A DNA stretch of 64,000 nt from Acidobacteria bacterium RIFCSPLOWO2_12_FULL_66_21 (GTDB lineage: Bacteria; Acidobacteriota; Vicinamibacteria; Vicinamibacterales; 2-12-FULL-66-21), in the NCBI GenBank assembly GCA_001767455.1, contig MELC01000068.1, forward strand, positions 23,809-87,808, written 5' to 3'. Below the pieces are notes generated by a model that did not search any database, was not told the origin of the DNA, and saw only the letters and a list, made by a program, of their open reading frames with translations. Positions 11,401 through 20,293 of the stretch are shown one piece after another. The position numbers and the translations under genes were made by a program. How positions within the stretch are numbered: the stretch's first letter is position 1; each line of letters opens with the position of its first letter.

Positions 11401-12337
11401 TGCGGAGGTTCGCGAGACCAGGGATCACGATGGGGCCGCCGAAACGCGCGCCGGGCTGATGCAGGACGTCCTGCGGCTTCGGGGCCTTGCCCGTCCGCGG
11501 GTCCGGCGGCAGATCGCGGTTGTTGAACCACGTGTTCGCGTTGAGCTTGTAATGCTGCAGATAGTAGTAGCCGCTGCCCGTGAACTGGTTGCTGCCAGAC
11601 CGCGTGACGAACTGGATCTGCACCGCGCCCTGGCCGGTCGCCGCCGCGTCCTGCGCCGCAGAGCTCACCGTGACCTCGTCGATCGCGTCGATCCGCGGGC
11701 TCACGCGCGCGAAGAAGCCGTCGCCGGTCTTCAGGTGGTTGTCCTGCACGCTCATGCCGTCGATCGTGATGTTGATGGTGCTCTGCGGCAGGCCGTTGAT
11801 CGTGGAGTTGCGGCTCCCGCCCGGGGTGTTGACGCCCGGCAGGTTCACGACGAAATCGAGCACGCTGCGGCTGCCGACCGGCAGCTTCGCAATCTGGTTG
11901 ACGTCGAGCGTGGTCGCCACGGCGGCCGTCTGCGTCTGGACGACCTCGCTGCCGCCGGCCACGACGACGGTCTCCTCGAGCGCGCCGAGCTCCAGCGCGA
12001 CGCGCACCGCGGCGGGCACGCCGGCGTTCACGACGACCGGCTTCACGACGGCCGTCTTGAATCCCATGAGCGAGATGGTGACGGTATAGGTGCCGGGCTG
12101 CACGCCCGGAATGGCGAACGTGCCGTTCTCGGCCGTCACGGTGGTGAACTGCGCGGTGGTGCCGTCGTTCTTGACCTTGACGTCGGCGCCGGGCAGCACG
12201 GCGCCCGACGAATCGACCACCGTTCCGGAGATGGACGCGGCCGTGCCCCCGCCCTGGGCGAAGGCCGGTCCGACGGACCGCACCACGAACGCAAGTGCGA
12301 GGACGCCGATGAACCGGCGCCAGGAGGCTCCTCCCAT
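8423..12337 (-). CDS. Oar-like TonB-dependent outer-membrane receptor, third of three paralogs
   Basis: A complete 1304-residue protein. The signal peptide runs from MGGASWRRFIGVLALAFVV to a cut site near AFAQ. The carboxypeptidase-regulatory domain (about 30-115: SGTVVDSSGAVLPGADVKV), plug (VVVAGGSEVVQTQTAAV; INGLPQSTINITIDGMSVQD) and barrel follow. The end SRISW carries the barrel-assembly aromatic. GGAGGG lies just upstream of the ATG, giving a strong ribosome-binding site. This gene has its own near-consensus promoter (12508-12536) and a structured leader, so it is probably transcribed apart from the BNR gene upstream. The cargo is unknown. Confidence 0.95.
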   Translation of the reverse strand: MGGASWRRFIGVLALAFVVRSVGPAFAQGGGTAASISGTVVDSSGAVLPGADVKVKNDGTTAQFTTVTAENGTFAIPGVQPGTYTVTISLMGFKTAVVKPVVVNAGVPAAVRVALELGALEETVVVAGGSEVVQTQTAAVATTLDVNQIAKLPVGSRSVLDFVVNLPGVNTPGGSRNSTINGLPQSTINITIDGMSVQDNHLKTGDGFFARVSPRIDAIDEVTVSSAAQDAAATGQGAVQIQFVTRSGSNQFTGSGYYYLQHYKLNANTWFNNRDLPPDPRTGKAPKPQDVLHQPGARFGGPIVIPGLANLRNRAFFFVNYEESRSPAQLTRNRTVLHPRAQAGIFRYNTSSGVQEIDLMALAARNGQTATFDPTVVKLLGDIHAATGTTGQVSDLSDPSLQRYTWQVDRKGVTRYPTARLDYNMTAQHRLSGSWNFTNLLSDPDTLNGRDPIFPGFPIFGAQHSKRYAFQTNLRSTFGSNVVNEFKVGFTGGATLFSPEILSEPWGGSAVADQGGFLLGISAAGISNASSGTGYSAREASTNVVENSLNWLKGSHTLAFGGAFTQVDLWLQNDTTVPSISFDIVSGDPANPMFSASNFPGSSSTQRSDAGDLYAVLTGRVSAIQGNARLNETTDEYEYLGNGMQRARMNEFAFFASDSWRWKPNLTLNMGLRYELQLPFGPLNNSYSTATMADICGTSGVAPNGSCNLFQPGARSDRVPQFALFKKGEPAYNTDWNNLAPSLGFAWTLPGARGLFGPLFGRSEGDSVFRAGYSLAYSRNGTSDFSGQFGANPGVAVTVNRDASLGNLDDGGGLPVLLRQGDRLGPPPFPSTRSYPMSEVITGDMSIFDRNLQVPYAQSWSAGWQRKLTRETALEIRYVGTRHLQGWTEYQYNEPNIVENGFLDEFELAQQNLRADVLAGCGTPGHAACSFAYRGAGTGTSPLPIYLAYLNGRADASNAAAYSGSSWSSSNFINPLAIYNPNPFAAAPNNPTSSSSVSNQALEGSATRRANALAAGLPRNFFRANPDLLGGVGVTGNGGYTKYNSLQVELRKRLSRGLQFQTSYVFGRAYSSERYSFRTPRRSVMQTGTEGGVTHALKANWVYELPFGQGRRFGGSAGPLLNRLIGGWSLDGIARIQSGRLLDFGDVRLVGMTKKELQKAFKLRFDDANKVIFMLPQDIIDNTVKAFSVDATSPTGYGSLGAPSGRYVAPANSLDCIEVAIGSGHCGLNSLVVTGPTLVRFDLSTTKRIPIAGHVEASFRAEFLNAFNTPWFSPVTGTGNNPDAFRVTSADSGRIVQLISRISW

Positions 12338-12424
12338 GATCCCTCCACGCCCCGACGGGGGCTCAATACGTTACTGGTAGAGGGAGTGAGTATATTGGCC
12401 GGCGCAGGACCGGTCAAAGGAAAA

Positions 12425-12487
12425 GAGCCGGAGCGAAGGCCGTCCAACCTCCGCCCCGGCTCAGCACCCCCTGAAGGAGTTAGGGGG
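12425..12487 (-). promoter_or_regulatory. Attenuator-like leader of the third receptor gene
   Basis: Between the promoter at 12508-12536 and the ATG at 12337 the transcript can form two hairpins. The first pairs CCCCCT with AGGGGG (12467-12472 with 12482-12487). The second pairs GAGCCGG with CCGGCTC (12456-12462 with 12425-12431); an internal GGAG/CTCC can extend it. On the minus strand the second is followed directly by TTTTCCTTT, as in an intrinsic terminator. I do not recognise any known riboswitch class. Confidence 0.4.
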
Positions 12488-12507
12488 AAGCTATACACGG
12501 TACCAGT

Positions 12508-12536
12508 ATCTTAGAACAGTAGCCGGGCTCTGTCAA
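12508..12536 (-). promoter_or_regulatory. Sigma-70-type promoter for the third receptor gene
   Basis: On the minus strand a perfect TTGACA (12531-12536) is followed after exactly 17 bases by TAAGAT (12508-12513). This is the best promoter I found in the window. Transcription would start near 12500 and leave a leader of about 160 bases. Confidence 0.7.
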
Positions 12537-12537
12537 C

Positions 12538-12566
12538 AAAAAAAGGCGGGGCGTCTCCGCCCCGCC
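12538..12566 (-). terminator. Rho-independent terminator of the first BNR-protein gene
   Basis: Read on the minus strand: GGCGGGGC, a six-base loop (GGAGAC), GCCCCGCC, then seven T residues (A-tract at 12538-12544 on the plus strand). It starts 21 bases after the stop codon at 12588. Its T-tract runs into the -35 box of the next gene's promoter, so the end of one unit abuts the start of the next. Confidence 0.85.
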
Positions 12567-12587
12567 TTCGGATGCCGTCGCGTCGGG

Positions 12588-15500
12588 CTACCGCTCGTTC
12601 AGCCAGATGTCCTGCAGCACGGTCACCGGTTTCGACATCGTCTTTCCGTTGACGGTCAGCGTGACGATGTAGGTACCGGGATCGACGCCGCCGCCGCCGC
12701 CCCGCCCGCCACCGCCCGCGCGGCCGCCGCCCTGCCCGGCCGCAGGCGCGGGCGCGAGGTTCCAGTTGACGCGGTTGATGCCCGCCTCCTTCGTCCCGTC
12801 CAGCGTCCGGATGACCCGCCCGGTCGCGTCGGCGATCGTGATCTTCACGTCGCCGCTCGCGGCCGACTTCAGGTAGTAGCTGATCGCCGCGCCGCGCTGC
12901 GGGTTCTCGCCGATGAACACCTTCTGGCCGCCGATCTGCTGGCCGCCCTGCTGATCGGGCAGGTACGCCACGGCCGGACGGATGTCGAAGAGCGCCGCAT
13001 CCTGCGACGCCGCCGCCGGCAACTGCTGCAGCGGCGTGATGTCGTCCGCGATCCACAGGCTCCGCGCGTGCGTCGCGACGATGAGGTCGCCGTCACGCGG
13101 ATGAATGAGGATGTCGTCGACGCGCGCGGTCGGCAGGTTGTTCATGAACTTCTGCCACTGCTTGCCGCCGTCGGTCGAGATGTACAACCCGAACTCGCTG
13201 CCCACATACAGCAGGTCCTTGTTCTTCGGATCCTCGCGCACGACCTGGATGTTGCCGGCCGGCAGGTTGTTGGCGATGCTCTGCCAGCTCTTGCCGTAGT
13301 CGCGCGTCACGAAGAGATACGGCTTCAGGTCGTCGCTGCGATGCCCGTCGACCGACACGTACGCGGTGCCCGCGTCGAAGTGCGACGCCTCGATGCGCGA
13401 GATCCAATAGAGATGGTTCGGTGGAAGCCCGGGCATGCTCTTCCCGACCTCGGTGAAGGTCTGCCCGCCATCGCGGCTCACCTGCACGTTTCCGTCATCG
13501 GTCCCCGCCCAGACCACCCCGGGCATCACGGGAGACTCGTTGACCGAGATGATCGTGCTGTAGGACCCCACGCCGTCGTTCTTCGACAACTGCGTCAGGT
13601 TGCCCGCGACGCCCATCATCGCGACCGTGTTGCGATCGATGCTCTTCGTCAGGTCCGGACTTGCCGTCCACGTGTCGCCGCGGTTGTACGACTTGAACAC
13701 CCGGTTGCCGCCAAGCCACACGATGCTCGGGTTGTGCGGCGAGAGCATGAAGGGCGTGTTCCAGTTGAAGCGATACGCGTCGGTCGGGCCGGCATTCAGC
13801 ACGTTCGGGAGGCCACCACGTCCTCCGGCCGCGCCCGCCGCCTGCGCCTGCGGGGTCACGGCCTGCTGCGCTCCGGCCGCGCCCGTCTGAGGCGCCCCCC
13901 GACCGGTGCCGCGACCCGCGGCACCGGGGGCGGCCGTCTCCGCCGGCGTCCCGCCGCCGAATCCGCCTCTGCCCCGCTCGCCCGGTCCACGAGGCCGGAT
14001 GCTCTGCCCTCGACCGGCCCTGAGGTCGTACCGGTTGGTGTTGCCGTCCTGCGACTCGGAATAGACGATGGTGTGGTCGGTGGGATCGACGGCCGTCTGG
14101 AAGCCGTCGCCGCCGCCGATGCCGAACCAGTCGGAGTTCAGGATGCCGCGGGTGCGCGTGGCGCTCGGACCACCCCAGCTCCCGTTGTCCTGCAACCCGG
14201 TATACACGTAATACGGATGGCGCATGTCGGCGCTCACCCAGTACGCCAGGGCCGTCGCCATCGTGTTCACGAAATCCCAGGTCTTCCCCTGGTCCCAACT
14301 GATGTCGAGACCGCCGTCGTTCCCGATGATGAGGTGCTTCGGGTTCTTCGGGTCGATCCAGATCGCGTGCTGATCGACATGGCCAGGCGATCCGTTGCCG
14401 CCCGCGTTGTCGAGCGTGACGAATGTCTTGCCGCCGTCGAGCGACTTGGCGACCGGGAGTCCCGCGACGTAAATCGTCTTGTCGTTCGACGGATCGACGC
14501 GAAGCTGGCTGAAGTACATCGGCCGCGCGTTGCAGTGGCTCACCAGCGTCCACGTCTTGCCGGCGTCGTCCGAGCGCAGCACCCCGCCGCGCGCGGGATC
14601 CAGCGGGGGCGCGACCTGCGGCACGGCCGGCGTCTGCTCGCCGCCGCCGCGGCCGCCGCCGAATCCCCTGCCCGGTCCGCCGTTGTTGCACCAGTTGTAG
14701 CCGCCGCGGCCGCCGCCTGGCTGTGCGGCCGCGGGCGGCTGCGCACCGGCTGCGCCGCGGGCGCCGGCCGGCGCTCCGGGCGGCGTCACCGCCGCCGCTC
14801 CCGGCGGGGTCGCTTCAGTCGCCGCAGTCGGACCCGCGCCGCGCGCCGGCTGCGGCTGCCCCGTCGGCCCCGCCTCAATCTGCGCGTACACGACCTTCGG
14901 GTTCGACCGCGACACGTCGAGCGCAATCCGGCCGTACGTTCCGGGCGGGAGCCCGGCGCCCGTCATCTTCGTCCAGGTCTTGCCGGCGTCGGTCGTCTTC
15001 CAGAGCGCGCTGCCCGGCCCGCCGCCGTTGAAGCAGCAGCCGCTTCGTCGCCGCTGATAGCTCGCGGCATACAATGTCTTCGAATTCGACGGATCGATCG
15101 CGATGTCCGTGAACCCGGTGTCGTCGTCGATGAACTTGATCTTCGTCCAGTTCTTGCCGCCGTCGGTCGTCTTGTAGACGCCGCGCTCGGGATTGGGCCC
15201 GAACAGGTGCCCGGGCGACGCGACGTAGACGGTTTCCGGATTCCTGGGGTCGATGACGATGCGCGCGATCGACTGCGTGTCCTTCAGCCCCATGTGCGTG
15301 AAGGTCTTGCCGCCATCCGTCGTCTTGTAAATGCCGTCGCCGAAGGTCGTGGTCTGCCGGTTGTTGGCCTCACCGGTCCCGACGTACACGATGTTCGGGT
15401 TGCTCGGATGGATGGCGATGTCGCCGATGGACGCCGAGCCGAACGTCTCGAACACGGGCTGGAACGTCGTGCCGTTGTTCTCGGACTTGAACACGCCGCC

Positions 15501-15749
15501 GGCGGCGTAGCCGATGTAAATGACGCTGGGGTCCGACTCCGAGACCTCGAGGTCGTCGATGCGCCCGCCCATGCTCGCCGGGCCGATGGAGCGGAACCGG
15601 AACGCCTTCAGGAGCGGGTCGGCCGATGCGTTGATCATGCGCGGCTGTTCCGCCGGCTGTTGCGCGCCCTGCGGAAAGACGGTCGTGACCAGGACGGGAG
15701 CGACGACGAGCGGAAGCGCGAGGCGAATGAGTCTGTGTACTGTCAGCAT
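12588..15749 (-). CDS. Secreted BNR/Asp-box repeat protein (VPS10/sortilin-like), first copy
   Basis: 1053 residues with an N-terminal signal segment (MLTVHRLIRLALPLVVAPV, cut near VFPQ). Many Asp-box motifs of the form S-x-D-x-G-x-T-W are seen from residue about 89 on: [64 protein letters not shown]. They indicate beta-propeller blades. Gly/Ala/Pro-rich linkers break the propeller in two places. The last about 120 residues hold an Ig-like domain (FLGD-type: DVKITIADATGRVIRTLDGT) and a Gly-rich stretch. Proteins of this kind are often annotated as glycosyl hydrolases, but no catalytic set is evident here. GGAAGCTGCCT precedes the ATG. Confidence 0.9.
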   Translation of the reverse strand: MLTVHRLIRLALPLVVAPVLVTTVFPQGAQQPAEQPRMINASADPLLKAFRFRSIGPASMGGRIDDLEVSESDPSVIYIGYAAGGVFKSENNGTTFQPVFETFGSASIGDIAIHPSNPNIVYVGTGEANNRQTTTFGDGIYKTTDGGKTFTHMGLKDTQSIARIVIDPRNPETVYVASPGHLFGPNPERGVYKTTDGGKNWTKIKFIDDDTGFTDIAIDPSNSKTLYAASYQRRRSGCCFNGGGPGSALWKTTDAGKTWTKMTGAGLPPGTYGRIALDVSRSNPKVVYAQIEAGPTGQPQPARGAGPTAATEATPPGAAAVTPPGAPAGARGAAGAQPPAAAQPGGGRGGYNWCNNGGPGRGFGGGRGGGEQTPAVPQVAPPLDPARGGVLRSDDAGKTWTLVSHCNARPMYFSQLRVDPSNDKTIYVAGLPVAKSLDGGKTFVTLDNAGGNGSPGHVDQHAIWIDPKNPKHLIIGNDGGLDISWDQGKTWDFVNTMATALAYWVSADMRHPYYVYTGLQDNGSWGGPSATRTRGILNSDWFGIGGGDGFQTAVDPTDHTIVYSESQDGNTNRYDLRAGRGQSIRPRGPGERGRGGFGGGTPAETAAPGAAGRGTGRGAPQTGAAGAQQAVTPQAQAAGAAGGRGGLPNVLNAGPTDAYRFNWNTPFMLSPHNPSIVWLGGNRVFKSYNRGDTWTASPDLTKSIDRNTVAMMGVAGNLTQLSKNDGVGSYSTIISVNESPVMPGVVWAGTDDGNVQVSRDGGQTFTEVGKSMPGLPPNHLYWISRIEASHFDAGTAYVSVDGHRSDDLKPYLFVTRDYGKSWQSIANNLPAGNIQVVREDPKNKDLLYVGSEFGLYISTDGGKQWQKFMNNLPTARVDDILIHPRDGDLIVATHARSLWIADDITPLQQLPAAASQDAALFDIRPAVAYLPDQQGGQQIGGQKVFIGENPQRGAAISYYLKSAASGDVKITIADATGRVIRTLDGTKEAGINRVNWNLAPAPAAGQGGGRAGGGGRGGGGGVDPGTYIVTLTVNGKTMSKPVTVLQDIWLNER

Positions 15750-15816
15750 AGGCAGCTTCCTTTTTATAACGGGTCGGCAGTCTCGGCAGGGATGAACGAG
15801 GGCAAGACCGGACGGC

Positions 15817-15846
15817 AGTGTTTCACCGCGTCCGGCGCCCTGTCAA
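15817..15846 (-). promoter_or_regulatory. Possible promoter for the first BNR-protein gene
   Basis: Minus strand: perfect TTGACA (15841-15846), then 18 bases, then AACACT (15817-15822). The -35 is exact but the -10 is poor. It lies in the 187-base divergent gap between the BNR gene and the plus-strand gene at 15937. Confidence 0.4.
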
Positions 15847-15936
15847 GGGAGATCGCAATCCCACGTTTGTGGTGACGGTGAGAGGAAAAACGGGCATCAT
15901 ATTTTCGTCCCCCCCAGCGGGGCGGAGCCTTGCACG

Positions 15937-17025
15937 ATGACAAGACGCCGCGTTGCCGTTGCCGCCGCCACGATCGCCGTTCTCGCCTGCCTCGGCGGAC
16001 CCGCCCGCCTGAGCGGGCTGCGCAGTGCCGACACGCTGCCCTCGCGGCTTTCCGATCAGGAGTTCTGGAAGCTCAGCGTTGACGCGTCGGAAACCGACGG
16101 TTTCTTCCGATCGGACAACCTGCTCTCCAACGAGCTCGGACTTCAATACGTCATCCCGGAGCTCGTCCGGACGGCGCACGCCGGCGCCGTGTACATGGGG
16201 GTCGGACCCGAGCAGAACTTCACGTATATCGCGGCGCTCAAGCCGAAGATGGCCTTCATCGTGGACGTGCGCCGCGGGAACCTGCAACTGCACCTTCTTT
16301 ACAAGGCGCTGTTCGAGCTGTCGCCGGACCGCGCCGCCTTCGTCTCGCGCCTGTTCTCGCGCAAGCGTCCCGACGGCCTGAAGACGTCATCCACCGCCAG
16401 CGAGATCTTCACGGCGTATTCGAAGGTCGAAGGCAGCGAGGCGCTGTACAAGGAGAACCTGAAGGCCGTCGGCGATCACCTCGTGAAGAAGCACGGGTTC
16501 GCTCTGTCAGCGGAAGATCTGGAAGGCATCGACTACGTGTATCACTCGTTCTTCTGGTACGGGCCCGACATCCAGTACTGGTCCACGGGCGGCCGCTTCG
16601 GCCGGGGATTCAGGGCGACCTACGCCGACCTGATGGTCGCCACGGACATGGACGGCGCGCCGCGCGGCTTTCTCGCCGACGAGGATCGGTTTGCGTTCCT
16701 CAAGGACCTCGAGAGCCGGAACCTGCTCGTGCCGGTCGTCGGGAACTTCGCGGGACCGAAAGCGATCCGCGCCGTCGGCGCCTGGGTGCGCGCGCACGGC
16801 GGCATCGTCTCGGCGTTCTACCTGTCGAACGTCGAGCAGTACCTCAGCCAGGAGGGAACCTGGAGCGCGTTCTGCGGCAACGTCGCCACGCTGCCGCTCG
16901 ACGGGACGAGCACGTTCATCCGCTCTGTCCGGACGGGTTACAACGGGCGCGGCATGGGCTTGACCTCGGAGCTGGGGAACATCAGCTCCGAGGTCAAGGG
17001 ATGCGCGGCGGCAGCCAGTCGCTAG
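15937..17025 (+). CDS. Exported LIC_10091-like protein with a methyltransferase-like fold
   Basis: 362 residues. The start MTRRRVAVAAATIAVLAC is an export signal, and Cys18 may be a lipidated cysteine, although the lipobox is imperfect. At about 80-125 the string VYMGVGPEQNFTYIAALKPK followed by AFIVDVRRGN resembles the glycine loop and acidic strand of a SAM-binding Rossmann fold. Exported proteins with such a loop occur in Leptospira and Acidobacteriota (LIC_10091 family), and I assign it there from memory of that motif only. Aromatic-rich strings (VYHSFFWYGPDIQYWSTGG) sit in the middle. The enzyme activity is unknown. It stands alone on the plus strand between two BNR-protein genes. Confidence 0.75.
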   Translation: MTRRRVAVAAATIAVLACLGGPARLSGLRSADTLPSRLSDQEFWKLSVDASETDGFFRSDNLLSNELGLQYVIPELVRTAHAGAVYMGVGPEQNFTYIAALKPKMAFIVDVRRGNLQLHLLYKALFELSPDRAAFVSRLFSRKRPDGLKTSSTASEIFTAYSKVEGSEALYKENLKAVGDHLVKKHGFALSAEDLEGIDYVYHSFFWYGPDIQYWSTGGRFGRGFRATYADLMVATDMDGAPRGFLADEDRFAFLKDLESRNLLVPVVGNFAGPKAIRAVGAWVRAHGGIVSAFYLSNVEQYLSQEGTWSAFCGNVATLPLDGTSTFIRSVRTGYNGRGMGLTSELGNISSEVKGCAAAASR

Positions 17026-17040
17026 CCGCCGCGCCCCTGT

Positions 17041-17233
17041 TGCGCAGGCCTTCAGGCCTGCCACGCCGGCGGAAGCAGCCCTAACCGCCTCCGCCAAGGC
17101 TACGGCGAGTCTCGCCGAAGCGCTTCGCGCGAAGGCGGAAGGGCTGCGCAACAACGGCGGAAGCAGCCCTGAAGGGCTGCGCAACAACGGTGGCGCCGGC
17201 GGAAGCAGCCCTGAAGGGCTGCGCAACAACGGT
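17041..17233. repeat. Cluster of paired-hairpin REP-like elements with a second element nested inside
   Basis: This stretch fills the gap between two convergent genes. TTGCGCAG (17041-17048) pairs with CTGCGCAA (17145-17152) and encloses the small hairpin GCAGGCCTTCAGGCCTGC. A 33-base unit containing the perfect stem GCAGCCCTGAAGGGCTGC occurs intact at 17159-17191 and 17201-17233. A first copy starting near 17071 is split after GCAGCCCT by about 55 bases (17084-17138). The inserted bases are rich in GCCTCCGCC, GGCGAG and CGAAGGCGG, the same words as the element in front of nuoA. No gene is present. Confidence 0.8.
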
Positions 17234-17237
17234 GGTG

Positions 17238-20189
17238 TTACTGCGGTATTTGGACCAGGGTAAACGTCTGCGGCGCGCCAATCGCGGTGACCTTGTCGCC
17301 GACCAGCCGTCCGAGCGTGGCGCGGTAGCGGCCGGGCGTGGCGAGCGGCGCCTGGCTGCCGCCGCGTCCGCCGAATCCGCCGCCGCGACCCGCCGCGCCG
17401 CCGCGACCGGGCGCCTGCCCTGAGGGAACCGGGGGCGGATCGCCGCGCAGGTTCCACGCCACGCGCCGCAAACCCGCCGTCTGGTCCACGTCCATCCGCC
17501 TGATCTGCTTCCCCGCATCGTCGGTAATCGTGATGACCAGCTTCGCATCGGCCGGCAGATCCTGCTTCACGTTGTAGGTGAACACGGCGCCGAACGGAGG
17601 ATTCGGCGCGGTCCAGTTCCCGGCCATCGGCCCGAGACCGGCCGTCCCCGGGGGCGCCATGCCCGTCGGGCTGAACAGGTACGCGTCGCGCAGCGGGAAG
17701 AGCCGCGCCTCCTCGCCGAGCGCCTGCGCGGTGATCTCGCGCAACGGGCTGTAGTCGTCGAGGACGAAGAAGCCTCGGCCGAACGTGCCGAGCACGAGAT
17801 CGTTCTCGCGCTTCTGCACGGTCATGTCGCGCACCTGTGCCACCGGCATGCCCCCCTTGAGCTGGACCCAGTGGCCGCCGCCGTCCACGCTCGTGAACAG
17901 CCCGAACTCGGTGCCGGCGAAGAGGAGATTGCCGTTGACGTGATCCTGGATGACGGACCAGACGTCGTGGCGGTCCGGCAGATCGCTGGCGATGTTCGTC
18001 CAGGTCCTGCCGCGATCGGCGCTCTTCACCAGGTACGGCTTGTAGTCGCCGCGCTGCCAGTTGTTCAGCGCGACGAACACCGTGTTGACGTCGCGCGGCG
18101 ACGCGAACACGTCGGAGACGTACGTCCACTTCGGCACGCCCGGGAAGTCCTCGATCTTCCGCCAGGTCTTTCCGCCGTCGTCGGTCACCTGGACGAGGCC
18201 GTCGTCGGTCCCGACGTACAGCAGGCCTTCGCCCAGCGGCGACTCGTCGATCGACACCACGTTGCTCAACGCGGTCGTCGATTCATTCCGGGCGACGGAG
18301 TCGGCCGGCCAGAGCTTGCCCATGATCGGGATCTCGTCGCGGTTCAGGTTGCGCGAGAGGTCCGGGCTGATGCGCGACCACGTATCGCCGCGATCGTCCG
18401 AGCGGTACACGTAATTGCTCGCCCAGTACAGCCGGCGTGGCGAGTGCGGCGAGATGATGTAGGGCGCGTCCCAGTTGGCGCGGTCGGCGTTCGCGCCGCC
18501 GCGTCCGGCGCCGCCCTGACGCCCCGCCTGTTGCGCGGCGGCCGGCGCCGCCGGACCGCCTTCGCCGCCGCCGGCCTGCTGCGCGACGGTCACGCGCGGG
18601 CGAATCGACCGCGACGTGCCCGTGCGCAGATCGAGCCGCATGACGTTGCCGTCCTGCGACGTGGCGTAGACGATGCTCGGGTCGTCGGGATCGTTGCGCG
18701 TCTGGAACCCGTCGCCGCCGCCGACGATGTACCAATCGCTCATGCGCACGCCCCACCGGTTCAACGAGCGCGAGGGGCCGCAGTGTGACCAGTTGTCCTG
18801 CGCGCCGCCGCACACGTTGTAGAACGGCTTCGCGTTGTCGGTCGAGACGCGGTAGTACTGCGTCACCGGCAGATTCCCGAAGAAGCGCCACGAGCCGCCG
18901 CTGTCGTACGACTCGTACAGCCCGCCGTCGTTGCCGAGCAGCAGGTGGTTCTGGTCCATCGGGTCGAACGCGATCTCGTGATGGTCGACGTGCACGCCCT
19001 GGTTCTCCCAGTTCACGTTCGACCAGGTCTTGCCGCCGTCGGTGCTGCGGTCGAGGTTCGTGTTGACGGACCAGATCGTGTCGGGACGATAGGGATCGAC
19101 GAAGATCTCCTGGTAGTACGCCGCGCCACCGCCGCGATACCAGCTCTCCTGCGGCACGGCCGGCGCGGCCGGCGCCGCAGGCGCGCCTCCTCGTCCACCT
19201 CGTCCCGCGGGCACGATGACCTTGCCGATGCGCGCCCATGTCTTGCCGCTGTCGTCGGAGCGGTAGAACCCGGCTTCGTCGACGACCGGACCGGACGCCA
19301 CCGGCGCGGCCGCGGCCGCCGGCGGCCCGAACCCGCCGCGCCCGCGCGGCGCCTTCGCGCTGATCAAGGCAAACACCGTCGACGGCTTTCGCGGATCGAC
19401 GCCGAGCCCGATCCGGCCGACGTCGTCCTTCGGCAGCCCGTCCTTCAGCTTCGTCCACGTCTTGCCCGCGTCGGTCGTCTTGTAGATGCCTCCCTCAGGG
19501 CCGCCGCCAATCATCTGCCCGACCGCGCGGCGCCGCTGATACGACGACGCATAAATCGTGTCCGGCTTTTTCGGAGCGAAAACGATGTCGCTGATGCCCG
19601 TGTCGTCGCTCACGTGGAGGACGCGCGTCCAGGTGGCGCCGCCGTCGGTCGTCCTGTAAAGCCCGCGCTCTCCGCCAGCCGACCAGAGCGGCCCCTGCGC
19701 GGCGACGTACACGGTGCTCGAGTTGCGCGGATCGATCAGGATCTTGCCGATGTGCTCCGAGGCGGCCAGCCCCATCCGCTTCCACGTCCTGCCCGCGTCG
19801 GTGGACTTGTACACGCCGTCGCCGAAATGCGCGCTGCGCTGGCTGGCATTCTCGCCCGTGCCGACCCAGACGACATTCGAGTCCTTCGGATCGATGACGA
19901 CGCAGCAGAGCGTGAACGAGCCCTGGTCGTCGAACACCGGCGTGAAGGTGATGCCGCGGTTCGTCGTTTTCCACAATCCGCCGAACGCGCTGGCGACGTA
20001 CCACACGCTCGGGTTCTTCGGATCGATGTCCACGTCGGCGATGCGGCCGGTGGACACCGTGGGTCCGATACCACGCAGCTCGAGGCCTTTCAGCGCCTGC
20101 GGCGTGAGTCCGCCGCCGCCCTGCCCCGAGACGCCCGCCGCGCCCGCAAGCGCAGCCGCGGCGGCTATGACAAGCAATCGGTATTTCAT
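17238..20189 (-). CDS. Secreted BNR/Asp-box repeat protein (VPS10/sortilin-like), second copy
   Basis: 983 residues from the ATG at 20189. The frame is open 162 bases further up, but that part reads through repeat DNA and lacks the signal peptide at its start. The signal [19 protein letters not shown] is cut near VSGQ. Asp-box motifs recur: [90 protein letters not shown]-terminal Ig-like segment ([20 protein letters not shown]) and a Gly-rich linker follow, as in the paralog at 12588. Both probably act outside the cell or in the periplasm; the substrate is unknown. Confidence 0.9.
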   Translation of the reverse strand: MKYRLLVIAAAAALAGAAGVSGQGGGGLTPQALKGLELRGIGPTVSTGRIADVDIDPKNPSVWYVASAFGGLWKTTNRGITFTPVFDDQGSFTLCCVVIDPKDSNVVWVGTGENASQRSAHFGDGVYKSTDAGRTWKRMGLAASEHIGKILIDPRNSSTVYVAAQGPLWSAGGERGLYRTTDGGATWTRVLHVSDDTGISDIVFAPKKPDTIYASSYQRRRAVGQMIGGGPEGGIYKTTDAGKTWTKLKDGLPKDDVGRIGLGVDPRKPSTVFALISAKAPRGRGGFGPPAAAAAPVASGPVVDEAGFYRSDDSGKTWARIGKVIVPAGRGGRGGAPAAPAAPAVPQESWYRGGGAAYYQEIFVDPYRPDTIWSVNTNLDRSTDGGKTWSNVNWENQGVHVDHHEIAFDPMDQNHLLLGNDGGLYESYDSGGSWRFFGNLPVTQYYRVSTDNAKPFYNVCGGAQDNWSHCGPSRSLNRWGVRMSDWYIVGGGDGFQTRNDPDDPSIVYATSQDGNVMRLDLRTGTSRSIRPRVTVAQQAGGGEGGPAAPAAAQQAGRQGGAGRGGANADRANWDAPYIISPHSPRRLYWASNYVYRSDDRGDTWSRISPDLSRNLNRDEIPIMGKLWPADSVARNESTTALSNVVSIDESPLGEGLLYVGTDDGLVQVTDDGGKTWRKIEDFPGVPKWTYVSDVFASPRDVNTVFVALNNWQRGDYKPYLVKSADRGRTWTNIASDLPDRHDVWSVIQDHVNGNLLFAGTEFGLFTSVDGGGHWVQLKGGMPVAQVRDMTVQKRENDLVLGTFGRGFFVLDDYSPLREITAQALGEEARLFPLRDAYLFSPTGMAPPGTAGLGPMAGNWTAPNPPFGAVFTYNVKQDLPADAKLVITITDDAGKQIRRMDVDQTAGLRRVAWNLRGDPPPVPSGQAPGRGGAAGRGGGFGGRGGSQAPLATPGRYRATLGRLVGDKVTAIGAPQTFTLVQIPQ

Positions 20190-20229
20190 GATGTGTGCAC
20201 TCCGGGTTGCAGTTGGAGGAAGTGGGGCA

Positions 20230-20257
20230 ATTATATGCGGGTTTCGCTGTCTTACAG
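20230..20257 (-). promoter_or_regulatory. Possible promoter for the second BNR-protein gene
   Basis: A perfect TATAAT lies on the minus strand (20230-20235), with CTGTAA (20252-20257) 16 bases upstream as a weak -35. The start codon is about 40 bases downstream at 20189. Confidence 0.5.
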
Positions 20258-20293
20258 GAGGGCAGGAGAAGCGGAGGCTTGTCACGGAAATTT

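Noticed and set aside
1..12337. SusC/SusD polysaccharide-utilisation locus
   Set aside because: The receptors have the Oar-like layout, no SusD gene is nearby, and no glycosidase genes with clear catalytic families are present.
13068..15875. A 935-codon plus-strand open frame opposite the first BNR gene
   Set aside because: It is antisense to a clear Asp-box protein, has no signal or motif, and its composition is typical of shadow frames.
17159..17233. CRISPR-like direct repeats
   Set aside because: The units have internal palindromes, only two or three copies and no unique spacers of even size, and no cas gene is near.
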